From Breviolum minutum Mf 1.05b.01 (lineage: Eukaryota; Sar; Dinophyceae; Suessiales; Symbiodiniaceae), in assembly GCA_000507305.1 (NCBI GenBank), contig DF239559.1, positions 62,001 through 126,000 of the forward strand: a stretch of 64,000 nt of DNA, in the 5' to 3' direction. Below are positions 9,910 through 21,882 of the stretch, piece by piece. Each line of letters opens with the position of its first letter. Position 1 is the first letter of the stretch. The translations under genes and the position numbers were made by a program. Below the pieces are notes generated by a model. The model was not told the DNA's origin, did not search any database, and saw only the letters and a list, made by a program, of their open reading frames with translations.

Positions 9910-12010
9910 GGTTCATGCAGGGCTTATATAAAACCAATACATGGTGACTGTGCCATCTACTTTTCCTTGGTGTATAATATATCTATATATATACATATTT
10001 ATACATAAACTGCCTCACAAAAACTGCCCCGCCTAAATCTAATGCAACATAATTTGGGATGCTCAATCCCACCCCTATAGGATGCAATCGTGACCACCCA
10101 GATTACCGCATTTTTAGGCTTGGGGATCCCGACTTCAACTTCCACTGTTACTGGGTGGGGGAACATCCCACCAAAAGATAATATAATCATCCTAGCACTT
10201 AAGTAACTTTACCTATTTCGTCTTGTTGTTATGGGTTCATAGTGTATGCAATTGTAATGGTAACTTGGATGCCATTAAGGGTAGTGTACCGGATTCGATC
10301 CTTTCTAAGACAAAAATTTGACGAACAGTTCATTAGTGCTGATTTTTCACAAGGGGTGTGGCTCACTCTCTAGACTTTCGACCCTCCGTGATGATTGGAA
10401 GGGCACCAAATTTTCCTCGGTGATCCAACATGTCGTGTCTCCCTCCCCAAAATGATCCCTAAAAAATGCGGACAAAATCGCGGCCAAAGCTGTTGCTTCA
10501 GATTTTTTTGAAAAAAAGTCTTGGCAACATCTATTAGGCAATCCCTTATACTCTTGCCACCTTTGGGTTGAGTTCTGGGGGGTTGGAGATGTTTCACCCA
10601 CTATATAAAAGCTGTCAACTTTTGCCTAGTACACAAATATCACCAACATTTTGCAGGTTGTTTTGGTACACTAATGACTCGAGCCATGACTTTTTATATT
10701 TTGGACCCTGTCCCCAAGCAATACTGCACAATTTTATGAAGTTCTCCCTTTTAACCTGGCTCTAGTTGTCAACTGGTGGGGGCAGGGCCCAAACTATATC
10801 CCCAAGGTAACATACTAAGAACAACTGATTGTCCAAGTGAAAGAAGTGGATTGGGTGAGTCACGTTTGTTGAGGTGCTTCATTCATACGATACTGTTGAT
10901 GGTTCAAAAATGCGGCGGTCTTTTCCAGGTTCAGTGACAGTCTTCGTGAATATCCCATGTTTTTTTCTGGTTCTGGTGAACTTTGAATTGACATTCTAAT
11001 TTGGTGATAGACAGATTTCAGAATCGTCATGGGTGTATTTCACGAAATGGATGCTGAACATTTCCCATTGTCTCCGGTGTCACCCCCTGTCTCCAAACAT
11101 GCCCTAATTCACAGTTGCTAGCTAGGTTTCTTTTCATATACAGCAAGACTCCGTCATGCGAATTTCATTTGACGGGTTTTATTGGTACAGGATGGCAAGG
11201 GGGTCACAAGCTGAACCTTTTCATTTGTGAAGACCTCAACTCTGATTTGGTTGCTTTATATGTCTTGGTAGTGTAGTTGGGCTAGTTGGGTCAGGATCTA
11301 GGTCGTAGTCACTTTTAGCTTCTCATTTGTTCATCTTCACCCCCTACAACTTTAGTCAGTGGTTTTCCGGTTCCCCATCTGATTGAGTTCAATTTTAATG
11401 TTGAAACCATCACCTAGAAAAAGTACAACCCCCAAAGCTTAACTCATACAACACCTGAAGACATGGCATTCCAAAAGGAAAGTATTCTTCCCACCATCAT
11501 TTTTCTTCAGGTGCCTAGTTAGTCGTTGGGAGGGTAACAAGGGCTTCAACATATTGCTGATGAATCATAGACCAGTGGAATGATTCCTGCTGGGGAGGGA
11601 GAGTTTTTCGTATCCCGGCAAGCAAAAGTAAAACATCTCCGTTTTTTTGCGATTTGTTAGGGGAATAGGGAATCCCCGTCCCCCCAAAAAACCATTAGAA
11701 TTGAGGCGGAAAGGGATTATCTTGATGAATTTGTTGCTTAGATGTATGACAATCGTATTTTGGGGCTTGTGCTTGTAATAAACCATGTATACACCATGGA
11801 AACCAATCATCATTTCATTATTGGATCATCAGATTGCATGTCAAAAAAACACGCTGTGAGGCATCGCAGATTACCTGATTTCCATGCAGAAACGCAGCAG
11901 TCGACGTCTCTTAGAGAACCAGTGCCTCGGAGTAGAGGTTAACATCAACGGGGATGAATTACCTGGGATGGGTTTCGCCATGGTTCTTTTTTCTCTCGTT
12001 GAAAAAACAT
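9910..12010. other. Intronic or intergenic stretch
   Basis: AT-rich, with a TA microsatellite near 9975-10005 and a partial family C element near 10888-10925 (GATACTGTTGATGGTTCAAA). A weak open segment near 11885-11970 could be an exon but has no splice or family support. Confidence 0.4.
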
Positions 12011-12013
12011 GTG

Positions 12014-12111
12014 GGTGTTTCCAAAAATGGTGGTACTCCCAAATCATCCATTTTAATAGGGTTTTCCATTATAAACCATCCATTTTGGGGTACCCCTATT
12101 TTTGGAAACTC
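12014..12111. repeat. Family E hairpin element
   Basis: The left arm GGGTGTTTCCAAAAATGGTG continues with GTACTCCCAAA. The right arm TTTTGGGGTACCCCTATTTT continues with TGGAAACTCCC. These are reverse complements with few mismatches, so the roughly 98-bp segment can fold on itself. No second copy was found by eye in the window. Confidence 0.8.
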
Positions 12112-12706
12112 CCATGTGCTTTTTGTGTTTTATGGACGATTTTAATCTGGATGTTGATCAAAATTCAGCCAGAAATCATCAATTATGATTATGGTTGGTT
12201 GTCGGGAAAAGGTTGGGTTCCGCGGGCAAGTCTCCAAAATTACGCGGCTCGCAAAAACATCAGAAATGCTATCTTTTCATAGAACAACCCAGCGGCATAA
12301 TTTTGTTGCCACAATTCTCGAGATACCCCTGGTATCCTAAGATGAAATTCACTTGGTAAGAAGGGGAATATAGAATTGGGTTAGTTCACAATCTCTTCCG
12401 CGCCTCTTTTCCAAGCCCCACTCCAATTGCAAAATGGGAAATGAAGCTAGGCCAACCAAAGCCCGAAGCAAGCGAAGTGTGGCTCCTCAGTGTGGAGGGC
12501 CAGGGAGTGATTGTTTAAACCCTCACTTTGAATGTGGATGTCCTCATATCCTCATATTCAAACATCTGTTTACTAAAAGTACTGATGTCAAAACCTCATC
12601 AAAATATACCTTTAAATTGGTACAACTACATTTTATACATCTATTTCTATAAGAATATGAAAATATGTTTACCATTGTCTACTCAGAGGTGTATGGAATA
12701 TTAAAA

Positions 12707-12728
12707 AATCTCTCTCTCTCTCTCTCTC
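12707..12728. repeat. TC dinucleotide microsatellite
   Basis: Eleven TC units, bounded by AAAAAA on the left and TGTATCC on the right. Confidence 0.9.
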
Positions 12729-13245
12729 TGTATCCACCAGCAACCATTCGCCATCCCTGTGGACATTTCGTATAGAACGTACATGGGGGTTACCCAAAAT
12801 AGTGTGTGTGTTTTTTCAGAGGAAAAATAGAATGGTGTGTGAAAGCCATCAAACAAGAGACAGTTGATCCATTATTTGGGGAGAGGTACCCCAAACTATC
12901 ATTGGCTGGATATGCAAATGATCCGAACTAGTATCATCATTTGGGAGGGGTATCCAAAGAGTGGCCCACGATTTTGGGAAACCGTTAACATGAGGCAGCA
13001 TGCCTTAGCGCTCCATGAAAAAAAATAAAATCACCAACGTGAAACGCGATATTTCTTTGATCCCTAAAAAGTTGCAGAAAAAAAACAACCACCGCAGGGG
13101 TTCCAGGGCCTCTTTGTTTTTAGTTGGGAATCTTCATTTTTTCCTCATACTTCCATGATTTAATTGGACGAGTAGTAAGTGAAATTCAAATTCAACCTTG
13201 ATTGTGATTGTGATTGATTGCCAAAGTTGGATTTGTTTTTTTCAG

Positions 13246-13374
13246 TTCTTGTCTTCCACTTGGATAGCGCAAAAAAGGTGCTGGTGAAGCTGAGACCTTC
13301 GGGGAGATCTCCTAAACAAGGCAAGCAACCCCATCCCTCCAGATTTGAAGCACCGCAAAAACCATCCCCTATGG
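13246..13374 (+). CDS. Exon of an unidentified gene, with a well-defined splice to 13676
   Basis: The acceptor TTTTTTTCAG ends at 13245 and the donor GTATGT starts at 13375. The frame encodes LVFHLDSAKKVLVKLRPSGR followed by a Lys/Pro/Gln-rich stretch ending PSPMG, in phase 1. Splicing to the exon at 13676 restores the frame exactly (..PSPM-G-PEERRQDGG..). The basic, proline-rich sequence suggests a disordered region. No family is recognised. Confidence 0.65.
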
Positions 13375-13675
13375 GTATGTTGCAAAAGCAAGGACCACCA
13401 AATTACTGTACCCTAAAAGTGGCTCATTTAAGGAGGAAACTTCTAGATCTGGAGGGAAACCCATATTTTAATACATACAATCTATAGAATCTGGTTCATT
13501 GGATCCCTTCAAAAAAAACAGTTCCACAAATTCCACTAATGTCTTTGGGGAAGCCTCAGATTATGCAGGGTATGTATACATATATATATATACATATATC
13601 ACATCTATCGCATATATTACTCAACATCTCTCTGAATGGCCCCAAATGGCCCGTACTCAAGTCCGATGGCCTCAG

Positions 13676-13782
13676 GTCCTGAGGAACGTCGCCAGGACGG
13701 CGGGCGGAAGCAGAGAGAGATGATCGAAAAAATCGTCGAAAAATCTACACCATCTAGCTACATCCATTTCAAAAAAGTGTCA
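13676..13782 (+). CDS. Exon, charged helical segment (continues 13246-13374)
   Basis: The acceptor GGCCTCAG ends at 13675. The frame reads GPEERRQDGGRKQREMIEKI and then VEKSTPSS. The charged, helix-favouring composition and exact phase match with the preceding exon support it. The 301-bp intron carries a TA microsatellite. The downstream boundary is uncertain; a possible donor is AAAAAA|GTGTCA near 13779. Confidence 0.6.
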
Positions 13783-14747
13783 ATATCCTCTTTGATTCTT
13801 AAAGAAAAAGAAGTTCTACTACCTTTGGGGATGACTTTAGCTCATGATATGATCCCCATTTTTTTTTTCCATGTGCATGCCCACAATGGAGATGTTGTGT
13901 TGATATATGAAGCCGCTTTCGTTTTGGGGAAAGCTTTCTGAAGTAGCATGATGATCTTCGGAAGCCCCTTTGGAAAAAAAATGCGACACCCATGACTTTT
14001 GGGACAATAGGATCATTCGGATCGAAACGCTGGTGGTTTGAAATATTTCGGGAATTTTTATCCCGAATGTCTGATTTGACTCCGATGTTTTCGAATGAGT
14101 GGAAAAAAACGTCCAATTTCGTCACTCCCGGAAACTGTCGTTTGGAACTTAGTTCAAGGTTTGAATAGCTGGGTTGGTAGATTGGTGTAAGATTCGGGTA
14201 TTACAAGCATCTACCGAAGCAAGGAAGGAAAGATACGATGTGAATATACCAAATGAATCGCCTTACCTTGCTTCTGGGGTCTTTATGCTGCTACAAAAAA
14301 ACTCCGATATGACTAGGAATCGACCAAAATGGAAGATGATCTAAATATGGGTGTGTCTCAAAGCTGTTTAAACCTCCCCAACCCCCCCCAACAGTTTGTT
14401 TATCTTTAGTATAGAAAGAATTGGGGATTTTTCAGGACTGTCCACAACTGGCACCCCAAATTTTGAAGCCCAACTTTTCTTTAAAATCAGCGGGCAGCTC
14501 ATTTTCCGTCCCAAAAAAGGAGAGCATTTTTGAACCCTGTTAAAGGATCCCTGAATGCTCCGTGAAACTCTCGCGCCAGAAGCAAAAAACAACAACACAC
14601 CCAAGAGTTGGTGGAACATTTTGATCAACATATTCATCCCAAAATGGGAGATCTTTTTTACCAAAAATGCTTGGCAATGATCACAACCTTCAGTTGACTT
14701 TAAAAAAAAAGGTTTGATTTTTTGGTGGGATTCACTTTTACATGGCT

Positions 14748-14838
14748 AGATGGTGGTTTCAGTCTTTTGTTTTCACCCCTACTTGGGGAAATGATCCAAT
14801 TTGACTAATATTTTTCGAATGGGTTGAAACCACGAGCT
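14748..14838. repeat. Family B hairpin element
   Basis: GATGGTGGTTTCAGTC on the left and GGGTTGAAACCACGAGC on the right, with the family core CACCCCTACTTGGGGAAATG followed by ATCCAATTTGACTAATATT. Confidence 0.75.
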
Positions 14839-15748
14839 GGATGGGAAGTTGATCACAGACAACGCATGCTGCGAAGCTTGTGTTATCCCCGAACCATTTG
14901 GAGGACTATGAAGATACCAAGGCGCCTGGGGCACGAGACAAAGTGGTCGTTTTTGGGTCGTTGTGTGAGAAAAGAGAGGAATCAAGAACAACATTTTTTC
15001 CTGTAAGTTGTTAATTGAAATGAACTGTTGCCTTTTAACATCCATATACTTATCAATACTTTCTGGAAATATTTCACCAAATTGGGATGACAAGAATCTC
15101 CTTGAAACCATGTCATTTGAGCTGGAAGGAAAGCCGGGTGATATTCCACATGTCCCATGAAGGCTTTTTGCGTCTTGGAAATCTCCAATTGGCTATATTG
15201 CTTGTCTGTCAAGATTTGCAATATGTGAAATTGAAGGAAGGATGTAGATCCATTTTGTTTGAAGCACACATAGCAGTCATTGCCGTTGAAGATGGCTGTT
15301 TATCTCTAGCGGACCATTTCCGGAAGATTTGGAATGTGGTGCCCGGATGGGAAACTTTAAGTGGTGATTTTTTTTTGGGGAATGACGGATTAAATATGCC
15401 CCAGCTTCTCGGATTCATAGGAATCCAACTTGGGTACTTCAACTCGGTTGCTGAAGAATGCCGGTAACATCACTCATCGTGCAGCCGAGCAGTGTTTAAC
15501 CCACCAGTGACATTCCAAAGTATGTATGCAAATATAAATGGCAAGCCTCAAAAATAAGCTCTCAGGATTCTTGGATCATATGTCATGAGATTCGTCTCGC
15601 CATCCCAAAAAATGTAGAGCATGCTTTTTTTTTGCAGGGGGTTAAGCTAATTTTGAGCCACAGCTTCCCAGATTTTTCAGGGGCTAATTCAACCAGGGTT
15701 CAGGATCAACCAACCATTTGAACATGGAAAAGACAATCATCAACAAAT

Positions 15749-15855
15749 TACCCTCCCTAAAAAACTAACATATCCACTGAAAAATTACCATCCCAAAAGG
15801 AAAATAGTCTCTCAACCATTACTTTTCATGGGCTATGTTAGTTTTGGGGAGGATA
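15749..15855. repeat. Family A hairpin element (TACCCTCC..CTAACAT type)
   Basis: The left arm TACCCTCCCTAAAAAACTAA continues with CATAT. The right arm ATGTTAGTTTTGGGGAGGATA is its near reverse complement. The interior is about 60 bp. Other copies are at 24400, 45859, 48821, 50783 and 57445, with shorter or more diverged ones elsewhere. Confidence 0.85.
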
Positions 15856-16130
15856 CATCCTATTTCTTCTTACTGAGGGATGTTTTGACGATTTTTATTC
15901 TTTCAGGCATGGTCAATCGCCATATGTGGTATGGCATGGCATGGCAACCTCCTGGCTCTAAACCAACTGCCCGGGCGAAGTGATCGAAACTACCAACAAC
16001 CGCAACAGCAAGTCATGTGCCATGTTCAGCGTGATAAGGAACTGAAGGGAGAACTTTTGTTTGGTGAAGTTCTTTTGAAACATTTGCCCAGATTAATTTT
16101 TCCACTCTCAAAACCTGTATTTTGACTTGA

Positions 16131-16218
16131 GGCAATCCGGCACTCCAATTCAAAGTCAATGTTTGCTATGTTGGAGGACCTCTATGTCATCAGGCATCGG
16201 CAGGCACCGGTGGATTGA
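16131..16218 (+). CDS. Possible last exon of an upstream gene
   Basis: After the acceptor GACTTGAG (ending 16130) a short frame encodes AIRHSNSKSMFAMLEDLYVI and ends RHRQAPVD with TGA at 16216-16218. It stops only 29 bases before the ATG of the leucine-rich-repeat gene at 16248. The same stretch is also open in the frame of that gene, without an ATG, so it could instead be a 5' coding extension or 5' UTR. The two readings cannot be separated by eye. Confidence 0.35.
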
Positions 16219-16247
16219 TCTTCAAAGGTGACCAAGGGAGGGGTGCC

Positions 16248-17810
16248 ATGCCTCATGAATTGGCAGTCAACATCTTAAATGGCGATGCCTTCACCCTTGA
16301 CGTTACGAGCATCGAAACAGTGCAGCAGCTGAAGTGCATGCTCCGCGAGAAGTTTTATGATGATCCCATTGAGCAGAAAATCCTCGGTGTGGAGGTTTTG
16401 AGAGACACGTGCTTACTAAAGGATGCGCAGACACTGAATGAATCAGGGCTGCATGCTGAATCGGAAGTGACCGTCATATACCGGCGCAACGAAGTTGAAG
16501 CTGCAACCCAAAAGGATGTCCGTACACAGGAGCTTTGCCAGGTGAACATTCCTCAGGCCGTGAGGAGGGTTTCCAGAGAGGCCTTCAGAAAGTGCCATCA
16601 ACTGGTGAAGGTTACTGTTCCCAATTCGGTGACTGAGATTGGGAGATGTGCCTTTGAAAGTTGCACTTCTTTGGAAAGCATCACCCTTTCCGATTCAGTG
16701 ATTGAGATTAGGAGCAGTGCCTTTGAAGGGTGCACTTCGCTGGAAAACATCACAATTCCGGATTCGGTGACAAGGATTAAGGATCGTGCCTTTGAAGGCT
16801 GCACATCTTTGAAAAATATCACCCTTCCTGATTCAGTGACTGAGATTAGAAGCAGTGCCTTTGAAGGTTGCACTTCTTTGGAAAGCATTACCATTCCTGA
16901 TTGGGTGACAAGCATTGAGTATCGTGCTTTTGAAGGCTGCTCTTCTTTAAAAAGTATCACCATTCCCGATTCGGTGACAAGCATTGAGTATCGTGCCTTT
17001 GAAGGTTGCACTTCTCTAAAAAGCATCACCATTCCTGATTCAGTGACTGAAATTGGGAGCGTTGCATTTGCACGTTGCACTTCTTTGGAAAGCATCACCC
17101 TTCCCGGTTCAGTGAGTGAGATTGCGAGCAGTGCCTTTGCAGGTTGCACTTCTTTGGAAAGCATTACCATACCCGATTGGGTGAGAAGCATAAAGGATCG
17201 TGCTTTTGAAGGCTGCTCTTCTTTGGGAAGTATCGCGCTTCCTGATTCAGTGACTGAGATTAGGAGCAGTGCCTTTGAAGGTTGCAGTTCTTTAAAAAGC
17301 ATAAACATTCCCGATTGGGTGACAAGCGTTGAGGAGCGTGCCTTTGAAGGCTGCACATCTTTAAAAAGTATCACCCTTCCTGATTCAGTGACTGAGATTA
17401 GGAGCAGTGCGTTTGAAGGTTGCACTTCTTTGGAAAGCATCACCATTCCCGATAGGGTGACAAGCATGGAGGATCGTGCCTTTGAAGGCTGCACATCTTT
17501 AAAAAGTATCACCCTTCCCGATTCAGTGACTGAGATTAGGAGCAGTGCGTTTGAAGGTTGCACTTCTTTGGAAAGCATTACCATTCCTGATTGGGTGACC
17601 AGCATTGAGGATTGTGCCTTCAAAGATTGCACTTCTTTGAATTTCATCATCATCCCTAGGTCTATGACCGAAATAGGGCACTGTCCCTTTGAAGGATGCA
17701 GCTCATTGAAAAACATCATGGTCCCGACTTTTGGTACACACATTGGATCCAAGTGGAAGCACATATTGGAAGGGTGCAACGCGGAGGTTGTCTTCCGAGT
17801 CTACCGTTAA
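16248..17810 (+). CDS. Ubiquitin-like domain plus BspA-type leucine-rich-repeat protein
   Basis: An intronless reading frame of 520 residues starts at ATG 16248. Residues 1 to about 80 resemble a ubiquitin-like fold (LAVNILNGDAFTLDV, then TVQQLKCMLREKF and ESEVTVIYRRNEV). From about residue 95 there are roughly 17 tandem 23-residue repeats of the BspA/LRR_5 type, with consensus ITIPDSVTEIxxxAFEGCTS, each keeping the AF-GC core. Repeats alternate between SSAF and DRAF types, giving a 46-residue (138-bp) super-repeat, a sign of recent internal duplication. The protein ends with a variant repeat and FRVYR. This domain pair is frequent in dinoflagellates. The repeats form a solenoid likely used for protein binding, but no partner or pathway can be read here. 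No signal peptide or membrane segment is seen. The lack of introns suggests a retroposed copy or a naturally intronless member. Confidence 0.93.
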   Translation: MPHELAVNILNGDAFTLDVTSIETVQQLKCMLREKFYDDPIEQKILGVEVLRDTCLLKDAQTLNESGLHAESEVTVIYRRNEVEAATQKDVRTQELCQVNIPQAVRRVSREAFRKCHQLVKVTVPNSVTEIGRCAFESCTSLESITLSDSVIEIRSSAFEGCTSLENITIPDSVTRIKDRAFEGCTSLKNITLPDSVTEIRSSAFEGCTSLESITIPDWVTSIEYRAFEGCSSLKSITIPDSVTSIEYRAFEGCTSLKSITIPDSVTEIGSVAFARCTSLESITLPGSVSEIASSAFAGCTSLESITIPDWVRSIKDRAFEGCSSLGSIALPDSVTEIRSSAFEGCSSLKSINIPDWVTSVEERAFEGCTSLKSITLPDSVTEIRSSAFEGCTSLESITIPDRVTSMEDRAFEGCTSLKSITLPDSVTEIRSSAFEGCTSLESITIPDWVTSIEDCAFKDCTSLNFIIIPRSMTEIGHCPFEGCSSLKNIMVPTFGTHIGSKWKHILEGCNAEVVFRVYR

Positions 17811-17814
17811 AAGA

Positions 17815-19620
17815 CCACTAAAATATACGTAGTACATGAAAGATCACGAAAGGAATCTTTCAGGATCCTGCGGTGTCCCACCGTGTCGTGTCGGAAAGAA
17901 AAACATCTTCGGAGCTGAACGAGTCCCGAAGGATCCGTCTTTGAGAATCTACGACATCTCTGTGGCTACCCTTATCATCATCGGCAAATCCAACCGCAAA
18001 GCCAACCCCCACGCCCATGGAGTTGAAAAGATCAGGGTCATCGTTTTCGGCTGCCCTTGAAAACCGTCCTTTGGGATGTTTCGAATTGTGGGGGGAAAAG
18101 CATTGAGAGTTTTGGGGTTGGACAACTTGGGATGTTTCAGCAGGTTGAAAAGGTGTTTCAGCAGGTTGTTGACCAAACGTCTTCGCATGATTGGTGTTTT
18201 AGCAGCTGGTTGATGATGTAAAGAAGATTTTCTCTACTCATTCGGCTTGGGTGACTGATGGTGAGGTTATGTGACGTCTTGAATAGATGGGACACCATCC
18301 CTCAGATAGCCCCAATGCAGAAATTGAACTATGACACTATGATAGTCCACCCAGGTCTGTGCATCACCATCATCATCACCACCATGATCAGAAAATCATA
18401 AGACAATGATATACAATAATAATGATAATAATAATCATCATCATTGCGGATATCATTCCAGCTTGTCCAATTTTATGAGTTTTATCTAAGATCTTAATTA
18501 TCAGCCATTTTATGAGAAAATACTATCTTCAAACAACCCTGTCTTCACTAGATTCCCACATGTCACTGCTAGTCATGTCCATCTCAGACTTTCTTTTTCA
18601 GCTATTACATGACTCCCCTGAAATTTCATGATGATGCCTCAAAATAGCAAAATAACACTATTTCAATGGAAATTCCCATCATATTGGTCATATTCATGGT
18701 ATCGTTGAAGCGCACCAACAATAATACATATCCACGTCGTTTGTTTCGGGGTTTCAGGTGAGGATGTTTGCCTTCACCGCTGCGTTTGATCTCCACAGTT
18801 TTGGGAACGGTCTTGGAAGATGATTTTCTGAAGAATCCAATGGGATACACCACCAAGAAGTTATGTGAAACCCAACAATTGGTGGTTTGTAAAAATTGGA
18901 TACCATCGAAAACACATCTAAATTGCTGGTTACTTGAAAGGTTGGGACGGTTGTCAACCCAAAAATTGGTGATGTGTGTTTCCTTTTCCTTTTGCGGGCA
19001 TTTTCGGGTTCCATGTGAAATTTTGGGTTAGTATGTTGGATCTACTCCCCAGCATGCAATCATGGCAAACAAAGGTTTAGCTTGGGATTTCCTAATAAAG
19101 ATGTAATGTCATCCTGGTGGTGACTGTTACTGGGCGGTGAGTCGATCCAAAAAATATGGATACTGAATACTTCTCCATGGAGTCTTTTTTTATGGAATAG
19201 GTTTTATCCCAAGAACAACACCCAACCCAACTTTTTCCAGCACCTTTTTTTCTTCCGGAAATTGAAGTTTTTTTTTGAAAAAAATCAGGGCCCAATTGCT
19301 TCGGTTAAGCCAACTGAACCAACTTGGCAAGATGGCCAACATTTGCAAATGTAGATGTGGGAACTCAGAACTTTGGTTTTTTGAATGGGAAGTGAAGAAA
19401 CACCCATTTTCACCCCTGTAAATACCTCAGAACCTTCAAAAAACGTTGTGAAAACCAATGGACTTGCAAGATGGCTCAAAATTGATCATGTAAAAACTGC
19501 TGCAAGGCCTACCGAAACGGACACAGTCTGCTGCTAGGGGCAGCATGACCACTTAGTTAAACCTCGCATCTTGAACCGTTTCGATTCTTAGGTCCAAGCG
19601 TGTGGGAAAAATAAAAGAAT
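17815..19620. other. 3' flank of the LRR gene and intergenic DNA
   Basis: Just after the stop, a moderately GC-rich tract (17880-18060) may be 3' UTR. A short duplication, GTTTCAGCAGGTTG, is repeated at about 18133 and 18154. A CATCATCAC-rich and an AATAATAATA tract lie at 18364-18440. No coding signal is convincing. Confidence 0.45.
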
Positions 19621-19621
19621 T

Positions 19622-19815
19622 ACTGGGTGGTGGCAACTCAAATCTAGGTGCTGGTTTCAAATATTTTTAATTTTCACCCCTACTTGGGGAAATGATCCAA
19701 TTTGACTAATATTTTTCAGATGGGTTGAAACCACCAACCAGAAATATTTTTTGTGTTTGGGAAGATGAACCCATTTTGACTAATATTTTTCAGATGGGTT
19801 GTAACCACCGACCAG
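19622..19815. repeat. Two adjacent family B elements (one full, one partial)
   Basis: A full copy at about 19622-19742 carries GGTGGTGGCAACTCAAATC, the core CACCCCTACTTGGGGAAATG and GGGTTGAAACCACCAACCAG. It is followed at 19751-19815 by a second right half (GGAAGATGAACCCATTTTGA to TTGTAACCACCGACCAG). The arrangement suggests nested insertion or tandem duplication. Confidence 0.8.
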
Positions 19816-19989
19816 ATTATGGGTAAAATGGAGAGGTTTTCACGTTGTCAAGACCCCCGGTTCTTAAGGGCTAACATGGTTTAAACATTGAAGGTTTGAT
19901 AGGTGGTAGTTTTAAGGAGCCAAAGTGTGTATTGAAGGGTCCAGTGTTTTTATGTACATAGATCGACATATAGTCTAGAGAATAAAGCC

Positions 19990-21500
19990 GGGGTAAGCGA
20001 TTGACACCATGGTTTCGCATCACTAGGGACCAGAAATGTCTTCAAAAATCGAGGATTCCTGAAGTGATGGTTAGAATAACCCAAAAAAAACTGGTGATAA
20101 GTTGGTTGAAAGCGGCATGGGTTATTCCTGCCCTAAGGATAGGCGGACTGGGAACTGGTGCCTCCATGCTCACGTGCCCAAAAAAGGGTGTGTGTGATGT
20201 CGTGCGATTTTGTTCGAATAGGCAAGCTGGGGCCTATATTCAAACAAAATTGGAAAAACATCTGAGTTTGACGACAAAAAACGAGTTTAGAGAAAGATTC
20301 CCACATGGCAATGGACAACACCCAATTTTCAACAAGAAATGCATCTACAACTGCTGGGTGTTTTGCCAGGTTCGTTTGCCAGGTTCGTTGTGCCCACTTA
20401 CAATTGTAATCGATTCCAAGGGTGAATTTTTGTTACTTCAAGGTCTGCATTTCAGGTGGATTTTGTTAAGGATTTTCTTGAATGTTGGTAGTGGAATTTG
20501 TTTCCAAGTCAATTTTTCAACTTCTTTAAGAATTAAAGGGGCTATTTCGAAGGAATTCGGTTAGGTGAATGAACTACCGTTGATGGTTCATAAATCCGGC
20601 GATCACCAGCTGGGATGTGTATTTATAAATGAAAACCCCTCATCAATATCCAGGATATCCTACCAAGAACATCTCCAACACAAAATTGAACAAATCAATC
20701 TATCAACTGAATTTAGCCATCAGTTCTGCAACCCGAAGTAGTTTGGATCCTCAACCCGAAGTAGTTTGGATCCTTAGATTTTGTTTTGGAAATGGACCAC
20801 ATGTCTCTGGCTGAGTTTCTCCAAGTGTAACATGTCTCTAGTGAGACATCCAGGGAGCAAAAACCAGGTGGATCTAAGCAATTTCGCTAGAGAAATCCAG
20901 CCAACCAGTTGAACTTTGGTCGTTGATCTCCACTCTTCAATGTCAAATGTGTCGAATTGACACCAAAAAATAGCTATACTTCAAAAAAAAAGATACCCAC
21001 TTTTTCCAACACTCATCATTTTCAGTACTGCATTCATTCGTTGAAAAATCCAGGGTCAGGGGCAGGTTTAAGAACAAAATCCTATACAGCCTATACCTTT
21101 TAAAGGTATGGTTTATTGATGTTTATTGATTGAAGTCCATCCAATTCCCCTCACCTTGAGAAGTCAAGTTACTCGCCACACATACGCCACACGGACCCAC
21201 GCTATGGTGCCCCAGGTACGGTGTGAACGTGGCCTTTAGTTTTGGCTCGGGATCCTTGAGACTTGGAGATTTGGGGGCACCCCTTGGCTCGTGGCAAATG
21301 AACTAAAAGTGTGAGCCTGGTGGTTTTTACTAAACTAAACAAAACTTGTTTTTGTTGGGGAAGTTTTTGCATCAACGACCGGTAGCCTTTTTTCTACTTG
21401 TGTTTTGATGGGCCGATATTTCAGGTGATTACAATCTATCATCCAAAAACAAATGCTGCTTTTTTGATTTGAAAAATCCGTGGGTGGGTGGATGACGATT
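19990..21500. other. Stretch with a long open frame but no recognised gene
   Basis: The + strand is open for about 187 codons from 20001 to 20564, which is long for this composition, but the translation has no recognisable domain and crosses duplicated CAGGTTCGTTTGCCAGGTTCG. It may contain an exon near 20110-20330. A partial family C arm lies at about 20576-20620. A second open piece near 21195-21290 (YGVNVAFSFGSGSLRLGDLG) could be an exon. Confidence 0.3.
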
Positions 21501-21544
21501 TTCAACGCACTATTGCAGCTATAGGGAAAGGATAAACATCCCAT

Positions 21545-21629
21545 TATTCGGAAATGCGATCAGGTCTGGGTGCGGTCGGAGGACTTTCATATCTCTCTGT
21601 GGGGGCACCTGGTGGGCAAGGAAAAGAAA
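21545..21629 (+). CDS. Possible exon, unidentified
   Basis: The + strand is open and protein-like here: one frame reads RKCDQVWVRSEDFHISLWGH, then LVGKEKK before an AAAG|GTGATC donor near 21630. No family is recognised. Confidence 0.35.
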
Positions 21630-21766
21630 GGTGATCCCAAACTACAAGCTAATATGAATGTTTACCTACATGTGAATTGGTAAAGTTGACATCCCACAAT
21701 TCAATGACAAATTGCCACACCAATATTGACATTTTTTCCAAATCAATTGGGTGACATAGGTCTGTG

Positions 21767-21882
21767 ATACTGTTGATGGAAGAAATCCTGCACCAGTTGA
21801 GGTTGTCAGCTTGTCTACCATTATTTACAAGGTTTTATATATCCCAAGTGGTTGTTTGGGATTTCTGAACCATCAACCGCAG
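21767..21882. repeat. Family C hairpin element (TACTGTTGATGG..CCATCAAC type)
   Basis: The left end ATACTGTTGATGGAAGAAAT continues with CCTGCACCAGTTGA. The right end GGGATTTCTGAACCATCAAC closes the inverted repeat. The internal TATATATCCCAAGTGG is shared loosely with other copies at 27572, 38578, 58635 and 61796. Confidence 0.8.

Noticed and set aside
16598..17779. 393-codon open frame on the - strand across the LRR gene
   Set aside because: It is the antisense shadow of the 69-bp sense repeats; the sense strand has the conserved domains and start.
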